A stretch of DNA of 64,000 bases from Pseudomonas beijingensis (GCF_030687295.1 NZ_CP117425.1:5894001-5958000); one strand, 5' to 3'; shown: positions 42,463 through 54,059, counted from the first letter of the stretch. Numbers and translations: made by a program. The notes: generated by a model not told the origin, from the letters alone.

Positions 42463-43308
42463 ATGCTTATTGATCAGAAAATACCCTTGGGCCAGTACAT
42501 CGCGGGCTTTGTCGAATGGTTGACGCAAAACGGCGCCAACACCTTCGACGCAATCGCGCTGTTCCTGGAAACGATGATTCACGGCGTGACGTTTGCGCTG
42601 ACCTGGTTCAACCCCCTGGCCCTGATCGGCCTCATCGCGCTATTGGCGCACTTTATCCAGCGCAAATGGGGCCTGACCGTATTCGTCATCGCGTCCTTCC
42701 TGCTGATTCTCAACCTGGGTTACTGGCAAGAGACCATGGAAACCCTCGCCCAGGTGCTGTTCGCGACCCTGGTCTGTGTGCTGATCGGCGTGCCGCTAGG
42801 CATTGTTGCCGCGCACAAGCCGATGTTCTACACCATGATGCGTCCGGTGCTCGATCTGATGCAGACCGTACCGACCTTCGTCTACCTCATTCCTACCCTG
42901 ACCCTTTTCGGTCTGGGTGTGGTCCCGGGTCTGATCTCCACGGTGGTGTTCGCGATTGCCGCGCCGATCCGCCTGACCTACCTGGGCATCCGCGACGTAC
43001 CGGACGAACTGATGGACGCCGGCAAAGCCTTTGGCTGCTCCCGTCGCCAACTCCTGTCGCGCATTGAACTGCCCCATGCGATGCCGAGCATCGCGGCCGG
43101 TATCACCCAGTGCATCATGCTGTCGTTGTCGATGGTGGTGATTGCCGCGCTGGTGGGTGCCGACGGCCTGGGCAAACCCGTGGTCAACGCACTGAACACC
43201 GCCGATATCGCCCTGGGCTTCGAAGCCGGCCTGGCGATCGTCCTGTTGGCGATCATGCTCGACCGAATCTGCAAACAACCCGACGCCAAAGTAGGGGGTG
43301 ACGCATGA
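42463..43308 (+). CDS. cbcW: Choline/betaine/carnitine ABC transporter, permease
   Basis: 281 residues from ATG 42463 (MLIDQKIPLGQYIAGFVEWLTQN). ProW/OpuAB-type permease with about six membrane helices and the EAA-like loop DELMDAGKAFGCSRRQLLSRIELPHAMPSI that contacts the ATPase. It stops in the cbcV start (ATGA overlap), so the two are translationally coupled. Confidence 0.95.
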   Translation: MLIDQKIPLGQYIAGFVEWLTQNGANTFDAIALFLETMIHGVTFALTWFNPLALIGLIALLAHFIQRKWGLTVFVIASFLLILNLGYWQETMETLAQVLFATLVCVLIGVPLGIVAAHKPMFYTMMRPVLDLMQTVPTFVYLIPTLTLFGLGVVPGLISTVVFAIAAPIRLTYLGIRDVPDELMDAGKAFGCSRRQLLSRIELPHAMPSIAAGITQCIMLSLSMVVIAALVGADGLGKPVVNALNTADIALGFEAGLAIVLLAIMLDRICKQPDAKVGGDA

Positions 43309-44483
43309 GCATAATTCGCTTTGAAGACGTTGACGTGATCTTCGCCAGGGACCCTCGCGAGGCCCTCAAACTGCTCGACCAGGGCATGACCCGCAACGAA
43401 ATCCTGAAGAAAACCGGGCAAATCGTCGGCGTGGAAAAAGCCAGCCTGGATATCGAGAAAGGCGAAATCTGTGTCTTGATGGGCCTTTCCGGCTCCGGCA
43501 AATCCAGCCTGCTGCGCTGCATCAACGGCTTGAACACCGTCAGCCGCGGCAAGCTGTTCGTCGAGCACGAAGGCCGGCAGATCGACATTGCGTCCTGCAC
43601 CCCCGCAGAACTGAAGATGATGCGCACCAAGCGTATCGCCATGGTGTTCCAGAAATTCGCCCTGATGCCTTGGCTGACGGTGCGCGAGAACATCAGCTTC
43701 GGCCTGGAAATGCAGGGCCGCCCGGAAAAGGAACGGCGCAAGCTGGTGGATGAGAAGCTTGAGCTGGTGGGCCTGACCCAGTGGCGCAACAAGAAGCCCG
43801 ACGAATTGTCCGGCGGCATGCAGCAACGGGTCGGCCTGGCCCGCGCCCTGGCAATGGACGCCGACATCCTGCTGATGGACGAACCGTTCTCGGCCCTCGA
43901 CCCGTTGATCCGCCAAGGCCTGCAAGACGAACTGCTGGAACTGCAGCGCAAGCTGAGCAAGACCATCGTGTTCGTCAGCCACGACCTCGACGAAGCCCTG
44001 AAGCTGGGCAGCCGTATCGCGATCATGAAGGATGGCCGGATCATCCAGTACAGCAAACCGGAAGAAATCGTGCTGAACCCGGCGGACGACTATGTGCGCA
44101 CCTTCGTCGCCCATACCAATCCGCTCAACGTCCTGTGCGGCCGCAGCCTGATGCGCACCCTGGACAACTGCAAGCGCATCAACGGTTCGGTCTGCCTGGA
44201 TCCGGGCGGCGACTCCTGGCTCGACCTGGCCGAAGGCAACACCATCAAGGGCGCCCGGCAGAACGGCGCGGCCCTGGACCTGCAAAACTGGGCACCGGGC
44301 CAGGCAGTGGAAGACCTGGGCCGGCGTCCAACCCTGGTGGACTCCAACATCGGCATGCGCGACGCCCTGCAGATCCGCTACCAGACCGGCAACAAACTGG
44401 TGCTCCACGATAACCAGAAAGTCGTCGGGATCCTGGGCGACAGCGAGCTGTACCACGCACTGCTCGGCAAGAACCTGGGCTGA
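43305..44483 (+). CDS. cbcV: Choline/betaine/carnitine ABC transporter, ATP-binding protein
   Basis: 392 residues. Walker A GLSGSGKSSLLRC, signature LSGGMQQRVGLARALA, Walker B ILLMDEPFSALD, H-loop VSHDLDE. The C-terminal about 110 residues form a CBS-like region as in ProV/OpuAA. Ends just before an intrinsic terminator. Confidence 0.95.
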   Translation: MSIIRFEDVDVIFARDPREALKLLDQGMTRNEILKKTGQIVGVEKASLDIEKGEICVLMGLSGSGKSSLLRCINGLNTVSRGKLFVEHEGRQIDIASCTPAELKMMRTKRIAMVFQKFALMPWLTVRENISFGLEMQGRPEKERRKLVDEKLELVGLTQWRNKKPDELSGGMQQRVGLARALAMDADILLMDEPFSALDPLIRQGLQDELLELQRKLSKTIVFVSHDLDEALKLGSRIAIMKDGRIIQYSKPEEIVLNPADDYVRTFVAHTNPLNVLCGRSLMRTLDNCKRINGSVCLDPGGDSWLDLAEGNTIKGARQNGAALDLQNWAPGQAVEDLGRRPTLVDSNIGMRDALQIRYQTGNKLVLHDNQKVVGILGDSELYHALLGKNLG

Positions 44484-44495
44484 GCCCACGCACAC

Positions 44496-44526
44496 AAAAA
44501 CGCCGCGAGATGATCGCGGCGTTTTT
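44496..44526. terminator. Rho-independent terminator after cbcV
   Basis: AAAAACGCCGCGA / TCGCGGCGTTTTT with loop GATGA: an 8-bp G/C stem flanked by A and T runs on both sides, so it can end transcription from either direction (cbcV from the left, betT from the right). Confidence 0.9.
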
Positions 44527-44560
44527 GTTTGTGCAGGTACTCAAGCTGAACGCGGACTCC

Positions 44561-44708
44561 TGTGGCGAGGGGATTTATCCCCGCTCGGCTGCGCAGCAGT
44601 CGTAAGCCGGCTGACTGGGTTCACCTGTTGCACCGCGGTGTCCGGTTTTGGGGCTGCTTCGCAGCCCAGCGGGGCGGTGCGACGTTTCGCTAAATCCCCT
44701 CGCCACAA
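44561..44708. repeat. Long inverted repeat element (GTGGCGAGGGGATTT family), copy 1
   Basis: Ends TGTGGCGAGGGGATTTATCC and AAATCCCCTCGCCACA, inverted, with internal TTCGCAGCC-type palindromes. The same family recurs at 48835 and 53889 and is distinct from the REP family. Confidence 0.85.
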
Positions 44709-44732
44709 CAGTGTTTACAACCATGGAATGGG

Positions 44733-46325
44733 TCAGCTAAAGACCCGCCCCAGCGCCGCCAACTCCGCCCGCTCCTGCTCGGCCTGCACATCCTGGCGCA
44801 TGGCCTTGTGCAGCCCGAACATGAAGAACACCAGCACCACCGAGAACGGTAATCCGGCCAGCACGACCATGGTTTGCATGGCTTCGAAGTTACCGGCGAA
44901 CAGCAGGCCGATGGTCACCAGCGTGATCGCCACCGACCAGAAGATCCGCAACCAGTGTGGTGCATCTTCATCGACGCTACCGCCCTTGCACGAAAGGTTG
45001 GCCATCATCACCGCGCCGGAGTCGGCCGGGGTCAGGAACAACACGAAACCGACGAAGATCGACACGCCGATCACGACCTTCGACGCCGGGTAATACTCCA
45101 GCAACTGGTAGATCGACATGGACGGCTGCGTCAGCGCCGTCTTGCCCAGTTCCACCGCCCCCTGGTTCATCACCAGGTCCAGGGCCGAGTTACCGAAAAT
45201 CGACAGCCAGGCCAACGTAAAGCCCAAGGGAATCAACAGCACACCCGCCACCAGCTCGCGCACGGTGCGGCCACGGGAAATACGTGCGATGAACATGCCG
45301 ACGAAAGGGGCCCAGGAAATCCACCAGGCCCAGTAGAACAAGGTCCACAGGCCCAGCCAACGATCAGACTTGGCGCTGTCGTCGACATACACGTACAGGT
45401 CAAACGTCTTGAGAATCACACCGTTGAGGTAATCGCCGATGTTCTGCACGAAGCCATTGAGCAAGTGCAGGGTCGGACCGAACAGCAAGACGAAAATCAG
45501 CAGGCCGCTGAACAGCACGATGTTCAGGTTCGACAAGCGGCGGATGCCGTTCTCCACGCCGGACACCGCAGCGATGGTCGCCACGGTGCTCATCACGATG
45601 ATCACGATCAGCAGGTTGGTGTTGCTGTGTTCCATGCCGAACAGATTTTCCAGTCCGGAGGCGACTTGCAACGAGCCGATCCCCAGGTTGGTCACCAGCC
45701 CCAACAACGTCACGAACATGCCGAAACCGTCCACCGCGTGACCGGCCGCACCCTTGACCCAGCGCTCGCCCACCAGCGGATACAACGCCGAACGCAGCGC
45801 CAGCGGCTGGTTGTGCCGGTAGGCGAAATACGCCACGGCCAGGCCCACCAAGGCGTAGATCGCCCAGCCGTGCAGCCCCCAGTGCAAGAACGTCAGCTGC
45901 ACGGCCTGGCGCGCGGCCATTTGGCTGCCGGCCACGCCTTCGGGCGGGTTGAAATAATGGTCCAGCGGCTCGGAGGCGCCGAAGTACAGCAAGGAAATGC
46001 CAATGCCAGAGGAAAACAGCATCCCGGCCCAGGCGCCGTAGCTGAAGTCCGGGGTGTCATCCTTGCTGCCCAGTTTGAGCTTGCCATAGGAGGAAAACGC
46101 CAGGCCGACCACAAACACCAGATAAGCCGCGATCACGACCATGTAGTACCAGCCAAAGCTGCGGGACAACCACGCCTGGGCGATGCCGAGCAATCGGCCG
46201 GCCTCCTGCGGGGCGACAATCAGGATGGCTGTCAGCAGCAGAATCAACGCGGTGGAGGTGTAGAACACCCAACCGTTGACCGTCACCTTTTGCGGTGGGG
46301 TCTTTATTAGAAAGGCAGAACTCAT
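44733..46325 (-). CDS. betT: BCCT-family choline transporter
   Basis: 530 residues from ATG 46325. Twelve-helix betaine/choline/carnitine transporter: WAGMLFSSGIGISLLYFGASEP (Gly-rich ion-binding segment), FLHWGLHGWAIYALVGLAVAYFAYR and LWTLFYWAWWISWAPFVGMFIARISRG (substrate Trp box). The C-terminal tail is short (about 20 residues after the last helix), unlike the long osmosensing tail of E. coli BetT, which suggests catabolic rather than osmotic use (inference). Divergent from betIBA. A GACCAATCGGTC near-palindrome lies 52 bp upstream. Confidence 0.93.
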   Translation of the reverse strand: MSSAFLIKTPPQKVTVNGWVFYTSTALILLLTAILIVAPQEAGRLLGIAQAWLSRSFGWYYMVVIAAYLVFVVGLAFSSYGKLKLGSKDDTPDFSYGAWAGMLFSSGIGISLLYFGASEPLDHYFNPPEGVAGSQMAARQAVQLTFLHWGLHGWAIYALVGLAVAYFAYRHNQPLALRSALYPLVGERWVKGAAGHAVDGFGMFVTLLGLVTNLGIGSLQVASGLENLFGMEHSNTNLLIVIIVMSTVATIAAVSGVENGIRRLSNLNIVLFSGLLIFVLLFGPTLHLLNGFVQNIGDYLNGVILKTFDLYVYVDDSAKSDRWLGLWTLFYWAWWISWAPFVGMFIARISRGRTVRELVAGVLLIPLGFTLAWLSIFGNSALDLVMNQGAVELGKTALTQPSMSIYQLLEYYPASKVVIGVSIFVGFVLFLTPADSGAVMMANLSCKGGSVDEDAPHWLRIFWSVAITLVTIGLLFAGNFEAMQTMVVLAGLPFSVVLVFFMFGLHKAMRQDVQAEQERAELAALGRVFS

Positions 46326-46633
46326 TGCACGGATGCTCCAGGCAGTGCGAGAGAAGGACAAGGCAACGCGGTACCCGACCAATCGGTCAGTGGGCAGCCG
46401 ACCGGCGGGTGTTATAAAGACACCCTTAAAGCCCTTGTCCCCTTAATGCGTGGGTCTTGGGTCCTTGATGTCTCGCTTCTGCGCCATTTACGCGTAGGAA
46501 ATTTCGGCAAATCGCGACGAATTGTCGCAGAGCTTATTCTTTGTTGATTGAACGTTCAATCAAAACAAAATAGACTGGCCCTCGCCATGACGGACTGCAC
46601 TCGTCCGCCTGCGGGCCTAAGGAGATGTGCTAG
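46326..46633. promoter_or_regulatory. betT / betI divergent promoter region
   Basis: 308 bp between divergent starts. It contains the BetI-type palindrome (separate entry) near betI and GACCAATCGGTC (46377-46388), a TetR-type near-palindrome, near betT. AT-rich between 46500 and 46570, consistent with the betIBA promoter. Confidence 0.6.
46544..46563. promoter_or_regulatory. BetI operator
   Basis: Perfect 20-bp palindrome TTGATTGAACGTTCAATCAA, 71 bp upstream of betI; its core ATTGAACGTTCAAT matches known BetI sites. BetI represses until choline (betaine aldehyde) is present. Confidence 0.85.
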
Positions 46634-47254
46634 ATGCCCAAGGTCGGTATGCAACCCATCCGCCGCCAACAATTGATCGAAGCCACGTTGCAAGCGGTCG
46701 ATCAGGTTGGCATGGGGGATGCCAGCATTGCGCTGATCGCTCGTTTGGCCGGTGTCTCCAACGGCATCATCAGTCACTACTTTCAGGACAAGAACGGCCT
46801 GATCGCGGCCACGGCCCAGTACCTGATGAGCGTCCTGAGCGAGAACGTCACCGCGCGCCGCCAAGCGCTGGAGGATGCAAGCCCCCGGGCTCACCTCAAG
46901 GTGATCATCGAAGGCAACTTCGACGCCAGCCAGGTCAATGGCCCGGCAATGAAAACCTGGCTGGCCTTCTGGGCCACCAGCATGCACCACCCGTCTTTGC
47001 ACAGGTTGCAGCGGATCAACGATCACCGTCTGTATTCCAACTTGTGCTGCCAGTTCCGCCGCGTGTTGCCCGTTGATCAGGCACGCAGCGCGGCACGGGG
47101 CCTGGCCGCGTTGATTGACGGTTTGTGGCTGCGCGGAGCGCTGTCGGGAGACGCGTTCGACACCGCCCAGGCGCACCAGATCGCTTATGAATACATGGAT
47201 TTCCAACTGGCCAAAGCAGGGGCGCCAGAGCACACAGAACCGCTCGACTCCTGA
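46634..47254 (+). CDS. betI: TetR-family repressor of choline oxidation
   Basis: 206 residues, N-terminal TetR helix-turn-helix ([47 protein letters not shown]), C-terminal ligand domain of BetI type ([21 protein letters not shown]). AAGGAGATGTGCTAG precedes ATG 46634. First gene of betIBA. Confidence 0.96.
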   Translation: MPKVGMQPIRRQQLIEATLQAVDQVGMGDASIALIARLAGVSNGIISHYFQDKNGLIAATAQYLMSVLSENVTARRQALEDASPRAHLKVIIEGNFDASQVNGPAMKTWLAFWATSMHHPSLHRLQRINDHRLYSNLCCQFRRVLPVDQARSAARGLAALIDGLWLRGALSGDAFDTAQAHQIAYEYMDFQLAKAGAPEHTEPLDS

Positions 47255-47333
47255 ACCCCCACCGCAGCGCGTAGTCAGCTGTAAACGACACGCTCGGTGG
47301 GCAGCCAACCACTCATGCACTTGCGAGGACTTT

Positions 47334-48806
<1,473 letters not shown>

Positions 48807-48834
48807 TCTGACATGAGGCCTTGAGTGAACGCTG

Positions 48835-48965
48835 TTGTGGCGAGGGGATTTATCCCCGTGGGGCTGCGTAGCGGCCCCTCTCAAGGCCCCTCATTCTTCA
48901 GACAAACCCAGTCGCTGATTTACGACTGCTGCGCAGTCGGACGGGGATAAATCCCCTCGCCACAG
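48835..48965. repeat. Long inverted repeat element (GTGGCGAGGGGATTT family), copy 2
   Basis: TGTGGCGAGGGGATTTATCC ... GGGGATAAATCCCCTCGCCA, inverted ends about 130 bp apart, between betB and betA inside the operon. Confidence 0.85.
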
Positions 48966-49007
48966 GCGACCGAGACCTGAACCCAATTCAACAAGAGGGT
49001 GCATTTC

Positions 49008-50711
49008 ATGTCCCAAGAATTCGATTACATCATCATCGGTGCCGGCTCGGCCGGTAACACCCTGGCCACTCGCCTGACCGAAGACGAAGGCGTCACCGTC
49101 CTGCTGCTCGAAGCCGGCGGCCCGGACTATCGCCTGGACTTTCGCACGCAAATGCCCGCCGCCCTGGCGTTCCCGCTGCAAGGCCGGCGCTACAACTGGG
49201 CCTACGAGACCGATCCGGAGCCGCACATGAACGGCCGCCGCATGGAATGCGGTCGCGGCAAGGGCCTGGGCGGTTCTTCGCTGATCAATGGCATGTGCTA
49301 CATCCGCGGCAACGCCCTGGATTATGACAACTGGGCCAAGCTGCCGGGTCTGGAAGACTGGACCTACCTGGATTGCCTGCCGTATTTCCGTAAAGCCGAA
49401 ACCCGGGACATCGGCCCGAACGACTACCACGGCGGTGACGGCCCGGTCAGCGTGACCACGCCCAAGGCGGGCAACAACCCGTTGTTCCACGCCATGGTCG
49501 AGGCCGGCGTGCAGGCCGGTTACCCGCGTACCGAAGACCTCAACGGCTACCAGCAGGAAGGTTTCGGCCCGATGGACCGGACTGTCACGCCCAACGGCCG
49601 TCGCGCCAGCACCGCGCGCGGTTACCTGGACGTCGCCAAGAAGCGCTCGACCCTGACCATCGTCACTCACGCCCTGACCGACAAGATCATCTTCGAAGGC
49701 AAACGCGCGGTCGGCGTGCGTTATCTAGTGGGCGCCGCTGAAGAGCGTGTCGAAGCCCGGGCGCGCAAGGAAGTGCTGCTGTGTTCCGGCGCCATCGCCT
49801 CGCCACAGATCCTGCAGCGCTCCGGCGTCGGCCCGGCCAAGCTGCTGGAAAGCCTCGACATCCCGGTGGTCCACGACCTGCCGGGCGTCGGCGAAAACCT
49901 GCAGGATCACCTCGAGCTGTACCTGCAATACGCCTGCACCCAACCGGTCTCGCTGTACCCGTCGTTGCTCTGGTACAACCAGCCGGCCATCGGTGCCGAA
50001 TGGCTGTTCAACGGCACCGGCATCGGCGCCAGCAACCAGTTCGAGGCCGGCGGTTTCATCCGTACCCGTCCGGATTTCGATTGGCCGAACATCCAGTACC
50101 ACTTTTTGCCGGTGGCGATTAACTACAACGGCAGCAACGGCGTGAAGGAACACGGTTTCCAGGCGCACATGGGCTCTATGCGTTCGCCGAGCCGTGGGCG
50201 GATCCAGGCCAAGTCCAAGGACCCGCGCCAGCACCCGAGCATCCTGTTCAACTACATGGCCACCGAGCAGGACTGGCAGGAATTTCGCGACGGCATCCGC
50301 CTGACCCGCGAGATCATGCAGCAGCCGGCGCTCGATCCGTTCCGTGGTCGTGAGATCAGCCCAGGCATCGACGTGCAAACGGACGAGCAGTTGGACCAGT
50401 TCATCCGCGAGCACGCCGAAACCGCGTTCCACCCGTCCTGCTCGTGCAAGATGGGCACCGACGACATGGCCGTGGTAGACGGCGAAGGCCGCGTGCATGG
50501 CATGCAAGGGCTGCGCGTGGTGGATGCCTCGATCATGCCGATCATCACCACCGGCAACCTGAACGCGCCGACGATCATGATCGCCGAGAAAATCGCCGAC
50601 AAGATCCGCGGCCGCAAGCCCCTGCCACGCAGCACCGCACCGTACTACGTGGCCGGCGACGCGCCAGTGCGCGGCAAGCCGTTGCGTGAAGTGGGGCCTA
50701 CAGCCCAGTAA
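49008..50711 (+). CDS. betA: Choline dehydrogenase
   Basis: 567 residues from ATG 49008 (AGAGGG upstream). GMC flavoprotein oxidising choline to betaine aldehyde: FAD motif [21 protein letters not shown] signature [35 protein letters not shown], catalytic [10 protein letters not shown] and [14 protein letters not shown]. Membrane-associated; electrons go to the respiratory chain. Confidence 0.97.
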   Translation: MSQEFDYIIIGAGSAGNTLATRLTEDEGVTVLLLEAGGPDYRLDFRTQMPAALAFPLQGRRYNWAYETDPEPHMNGRRMECGRGKGLGGSSLINGMCYIRGNALDYDNWAKLPGLEDWTYLDCLPYFRKAETRDIGPNDYHGGDGPVSVTTPKAGNNPLFHAMVEAGVQAGYPRTEDLNGYQQEGFGPMDRTVTPNGRRASTARGYLDVAKKRSTLTIVTHALTDKIIFEGKRAVGVRYLVGAAEERVEARARKEVLLCSGAIASPQILQRSGVGPAKLLESLDIPVVHDLPGVGENLQDHLELYLQYACTQPVSLYPSLLWYNQPAIGAEWLFNGTGIGASNQFEAGGFIRTRPDFDWPNIQYHFLPVAINYNGSNGVKEHGFQAHMGSMRSPSRGRIQAKSKDPRQHPSILFNYMATEQDWQEFRDGIRLTREIMQQPALDPFRGREISPGIDVQTDEQLDQFIREHAETAFHPSCSCKMGTDDMAVVDGEGRVHGMQGLRVVDASIMPIITTGNLNAPTIMIAEKIADKIRGRKPLPRSTAPYYVAGDAPVRGKPLREVGPTAQ

Positions 50712-51078
50712 GGCGCCACACCGCCATCGCGAGCAAGCTCGCTCCCACAGGGGATTGGTGGTGGACACAAACTTTGTGCCCACCAAAGATCCAATGTGGG
50801 AGCGAGCTTGCTCGCGATGAGGCCTGCACATCCAACTTCTTCGCTGACTGCCACACCGCCATCGCGAGCAAGCCCGCTCCCACAAGGGATTGGTGGTGGA
50901 CACAAACTTTGTGCCCACCAAAGTTCCACTGTGGGAGCGAGCTTGCTCGCGATGGCGTCCAACCTGACACGCCTTGATTCCTTCCCACCTTGATCCCTCC
51001 CCCGCCCCAGGCCTACTCTAGAGCCACCGCGTCGACACGCCGCACCTCGCTGCATCGCCACTCAGACAAGGAGGTTTC
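50712..51078. other. Intergenic REP cluster between betA and tldD-like gene
   Basis: 367 bp, no gene. The first 250 bp is four REPs in two near-identical tandem blocks; the last 110 bp before the tldD-like gene is its likely promoter, with nothing distinctive. Confidence 0.8.
50724..50954. repeat. Tandemly duplicated BIME
   Basis: Two blocks of inverted REP plus direct REP, about 136 bp apart, sharing the same interior (ATTGGTGGTGGACACAAACT, then TTGTGCCCACCAAAG). This is a duplication of a whole BIME, with CAAGCCCGCTCC as a variant in block 2. Confidence 0.9.
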
Positions 51079-52521
51079 ATGTTCGACTTTTACCCCCGGC
51101 TCAAGGAGCGTTTTGCTGCCTTGCGCACGGACGCTGAATTCTTTTCCCTGCGTTACGTGCGCGAATCCGGCCAGCATTTGTCGGTGCGCAAAAACGTCGC
51201 CGAACCGCCCAGCCTGAACCGTGACGAAGGTGCGATGCTCACCGCGCGGGTCAACGGGGTCGAAGCGTATGCCGCCACCAACGACCTGTCCCAGGCCGGC
51301 CTGCAAGCGGCACTGGAACGCGCCGAGCAACACGCTCGCCTGCTCAAGCCCCATGCCCTGCTCGACCTGCGCGAACAAGCCGTGTCCAGCGACCGCGCCG
51401 ATTACTTCTCGCCGCATTTCGACCAGGCCTTCCCGCCCCTGAGCGATTGCTACCAATTGCTCGGCGACGAATCGGCCGCGGTGCCTCAGGACGAGCGCCT
51501 GGTGAACTGGCAGGCCAGCATTGGCCTGACCCAGGTCGAGCAGATCTACCTCAACAGTGCCGGCGCTGAACTGCGCCAGGCCCAACGCTTCATCTACCCG
51601 GCCCTGGAAGTCACCGCCTTCGACGGTAACGACAGCCAGACCCGCACCCTGGGCCGGGAAAATTTCGGCCAGCAAGGCGGCTTCGACGTGATCAGCCGCT
51701 GTGGCCTGATCGGTGCCGGGAAAAAAATCGCCGACCAGGCCTTGCAGTTGCTGATGGCGCCGAACACGCCGCAAGGCCCCCGCGACCTGCTGCTGATGCC
51801 CGACCAGATGATGCTGCAGATCCATGAGTCCATCGGCCATCCGCTGGAACTGGACCGCATCCTCGGGGACGAGCGCAATTACGCCGGCACCAGCTTCGTC
51901 AAGGCCAACGATTTCGGCCACCTGCAATATGGCTCCAGCCTGTTGAACGTGACCTTCGACCCGGACATTCCCGAAGAGCTGGCGAGCTACAGCCATGACG
52001 ACGACGGCAGCGCCGCCAGCAAACAGTTCCTGATTCGCGAAGGTCTGTTGCTGCGTCCACTGGGCGGGGCGCTGTCGCAGTTCCGCGCAGGCCTTGACGG
52101 TGTCGCCAACAGCCGCGCCTGCGGCTGGAACCGCCCGCCCATCGACCGCATGGCGAACCTGAACATCGAACCCGGTGACCAGTCCCTGGAACAACTGATC
52201 CAGGGCATCGAGCACGGTGTGCTGATGCGCACCAACCGCTCCTGGTCCATCGATGACGCCCGCAACAAATTCCAGTTCGGCTGCGAGTGGGGCCAATTGA
52301 TCGAGAACGGCGAGCTCAAGGGCGTGGTGAAGAACCCCAACTACCGGGGCATTTCCGCGCAGTTCTGGAAGAGTCTGCGCGCCGTGGGCGATGCCAGTAC
52401 CCTCCAGGTTTTGGGCACGCCGAACTGCGGCAAGGGCGAACCGAACCAGGTCATCCGCGTCGGCCATGCCTCGCCGGCTTGTGTGTTCAGCAACGTTGAT
52501 GTGTTTGGGGGAGATGCCTGA
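51079..52521 (+). CDS. TldD/PmbA-family metalloprotease, TldD-like subunit
   Basis: 480 residues. The zinc motif H-E-x3-H is at His249, Glu250, His254 (QIHESIGHPLE), the active site of TldD. A strong AAGGAGG precedes ATG 51079. The stop overlaps the start of the next gene by 1 bp (TGATG), so the pair is co-translated, as expected for a TldD/TldE heterodimer that degrades unfolded peptides or trims leader peptides. This is probably not the housekeeping tldD, which usually lies elsewhere in Pseudomonas (known of the genus, not checked here). Confidence 0.9.
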   Translation: MFDFYPRLKERFAALRTDAEFFSLRYVRESGQHLSVRKNVAEPPSLNRDEGAMLTARVNGVEAYAATNDLSQAGLQAALERAEQHARLLKPHALLDLREQAVSSDRADYFSPHFDQAFPPLSDCYQLLGDESAAVPQDERLVNWQASIGLTQVEQIYLNSAGAELRQAQRFIYPALEVTAFDGNDSQTRTLGRENFGQQGGFDVISRCGLIGAGKKIADQALQLLMAPNTPQGPRDLLLMPDQMMLQIHESIGHPLELDRILGDERNYAGTSFVKANDFGHLQYGSSLLNVTFDPDIPEELASYSHDDDGSAASKQFLIREGLLLRPLGGALSQFRAGLDGVANSRACGWNRPPIDRMANLNIEPGDQSLEQLIQGIEHGVLMRTNRSWSIDDARNKFQFGCEWGQLIENGELKGVVKNPNYRGISAQFWKSLRAVGDASTLQVLGTPNCGKGEPNQVIRVGHASPACVFSNVDVFGGDA

Positions 52522-53858
52522 TGAGCACTGTCAATAATCAGGCCGGGGCGTTCAAGGTGTTGGTCGACTGGCTGCGCGATGCCCTTCGTGAGTCTGAACA
52601 GTTCACCCTCGGCTACGCCGCCGAGTCCTCGGCCTTCGTGCGTTTCAACCACGGCAAGGTCCGCCAGGCCGGACAGGTGCAACAGGCCAACGTCACTTTC
52701 AAACTGATCGACGACGGCCGCCACGCCGATCTGCAGATCACCTTGTCCGGCGACCCCGAGACCGACCTGCAACGTCTGGCCGAAGGCCTGCAGCAGTTGC
52801 GCGAAACCTTGCCGCTGCTGCCCGCCGATCCTTACCTGCTACTCAACCCCGAACACTGGCAGAGCCACAACGTGCAGGACCATCCGCTGCCGGACACCGA
52901 ACAGGCCGTGGCGGAAATCACCCGCGCCGCCGAAGGCCTCGACCTGGTGGGCTTCTACGCTGCCGGGCCCATCAGCCGAGGTTTCGCCAGTTCTTCGGGC
53001 GCGTTCGGCTGGCATCAGGCCAACAGCTTCAACTTCGATTTCAGCCTGTTCCATGAGAATGGCCAAGCGGTGAAAGCCCGCTACGCCGGGCATGAATGGA
53101 GCAGTGACGGGTTTGCCCAGCGCTTCGAACAGGCCCGCGAGCAACTGGAATTTCTCGGCCGCCCGCTGCGCACGTTGCCACCCGGCGAATACCGCGCCTA
53201 CCTGGCACCGGCCGCCCTGGAAGAGATCATCGACATGCTCAGTTGGGGCGGGTTTTCAGCCCAGGCCATTGCCAGCAAACAGAGCCCGTTGCAGAAGTTC
53301 TACGCCGGCGAAGCCCACTTCAGCCCCAACGTGTGGCTGAGCGAGCAGGTCAGCGGTTCCTTGAGCCCGGCCTTTTCCGACGAAGGTTATCCCCGCGATG
53401 ACCTGGGGCTGATCACCAAAGGCACGGCCAATGCGCAATTGATCAACTCCCGCAGCGCCGCCGAATACGGCCTCGCGGCCAATGGCGCCAGCAGCTACGA
53501 ATACCCCACGGCGCTGGACATGCAGGGCGGGCAGTTGGAGCAGAAGTACATCCTCGAAGCACTGGGCACCGGGCTGTACATCAGCAACCTCTGGTACCTG
53601 AACTACTCGGACCAACCGGCGGCGCGCCTGACCGGCATGACCCGCTTCGCCACGTTCTGGGTCGAGAATGGCCAGATCGTCGCGCCGGTCAGTACCATGC
53701 GTTTCGACGACAGCGTCTACAGCCTGCTCGGCTCGCAACTCGAAAGCCTGACCCGGGAGCGGGAACTTCTGCTCTCGGGCAGCACCTACAGCCGGCGGGC
53801 CACGGCCTCGATGTTGCTGCCGGGGGCGCTGGTCAAGCGGTTGACCTTGACCCTGTAG
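52521..53858 (+). CDS. TldD/PmbA-family protein, TldE-like subunit
   Basis: 445 residues without a metal motif, consistent with the non-catalytic TldE/PmbA partner (YAAESSAFVRFNHGKVRQAGQVQQANV; SFFLSEQVSGSLSP-like VWLSEQVSGSLSPAFSDEGYP; SSYEYPTALDMQGG). Overlaps the tldD-like stop by 1 bp. No precursor peptide or RiPP enzyme is adjacent, so the substrate is unknown. Confidence 0.88.
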   Translation: MSTVNNQAGAFKVLVDWLRDALRESEQFTLGYAAESSAFVRFNHGKVRQAGQVQQANVTFKLIDDGRHADLQITLSGDPETDLQRLAEGLQQLRETLPLLPADPYLLLNPEHWQSHNVQDHPLPDTEQAVAEITRAAEGLDLVGFYAAGPISRGFASSSGAFGWHQANSFNFDFSLFHENGQAVKARYAGHEWSSDGFAQRFEQAREQLEFLGRPLRTLPPGEYRAYLAPAALEEIIDMLSWGGFSAQAIASKQSPLQKFYAGEAHFSPNVWLSEQVSGSLSPAFSDEGYPRDDLGLITKGTANAQLINSRSAAEYGLAANGASSYEYPTALDMQGGQLEQKYILEALGTGLYISNLWYLNYSDQPAARLTGMTRFATFWVENGQIVAPVSTMRFDDSVYSLLGSQLESLTRERELLLSGSTYSRRATASMLLPGALVKRLTLTL

Positions 53859-53888
53859 CCCTAACGCAAGCCTGTGAAGGAGATTACT

Positions 53889-54019
53889 TGTGGCGAGGGG
53901 ATTTATCCCCGTTGGGTTGCGAAGCAACCCCAAAGGATGACTGAGTTCAGCCTGACTCAGCGAGGTAATCGCTCTGGGGCTGCTTCGCAGCCCAGCGGGG
54001 ATAAATCCCCTCGCCACAA
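53889..54019. repeat. Long inverted repeat element (GTGGCGAGGGGATTT family), copy 3
   Basis: TGTGGCGAGGGGATTTATCC ... GGGGATAAATCCCCTCGCCA with inner TTGCGAAGCAACCCC and GGGGCTGCTTCGCAGCCC palindromes, just upstream of the MFS gene. Confidence 0.88.
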
Positions 54020-54059
54020 CGGCGTTCGCACTTGATCAACGTGTCATACAAGAGGTCCC

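Noticed and set aside
51079..53858. RiPP (microcin B17-like) maturation cluster based on the TldD/TldE pair
   Set aside because: No precursor peptide, cyclodehydratase or other modifying enzyme in the surrounding genes.
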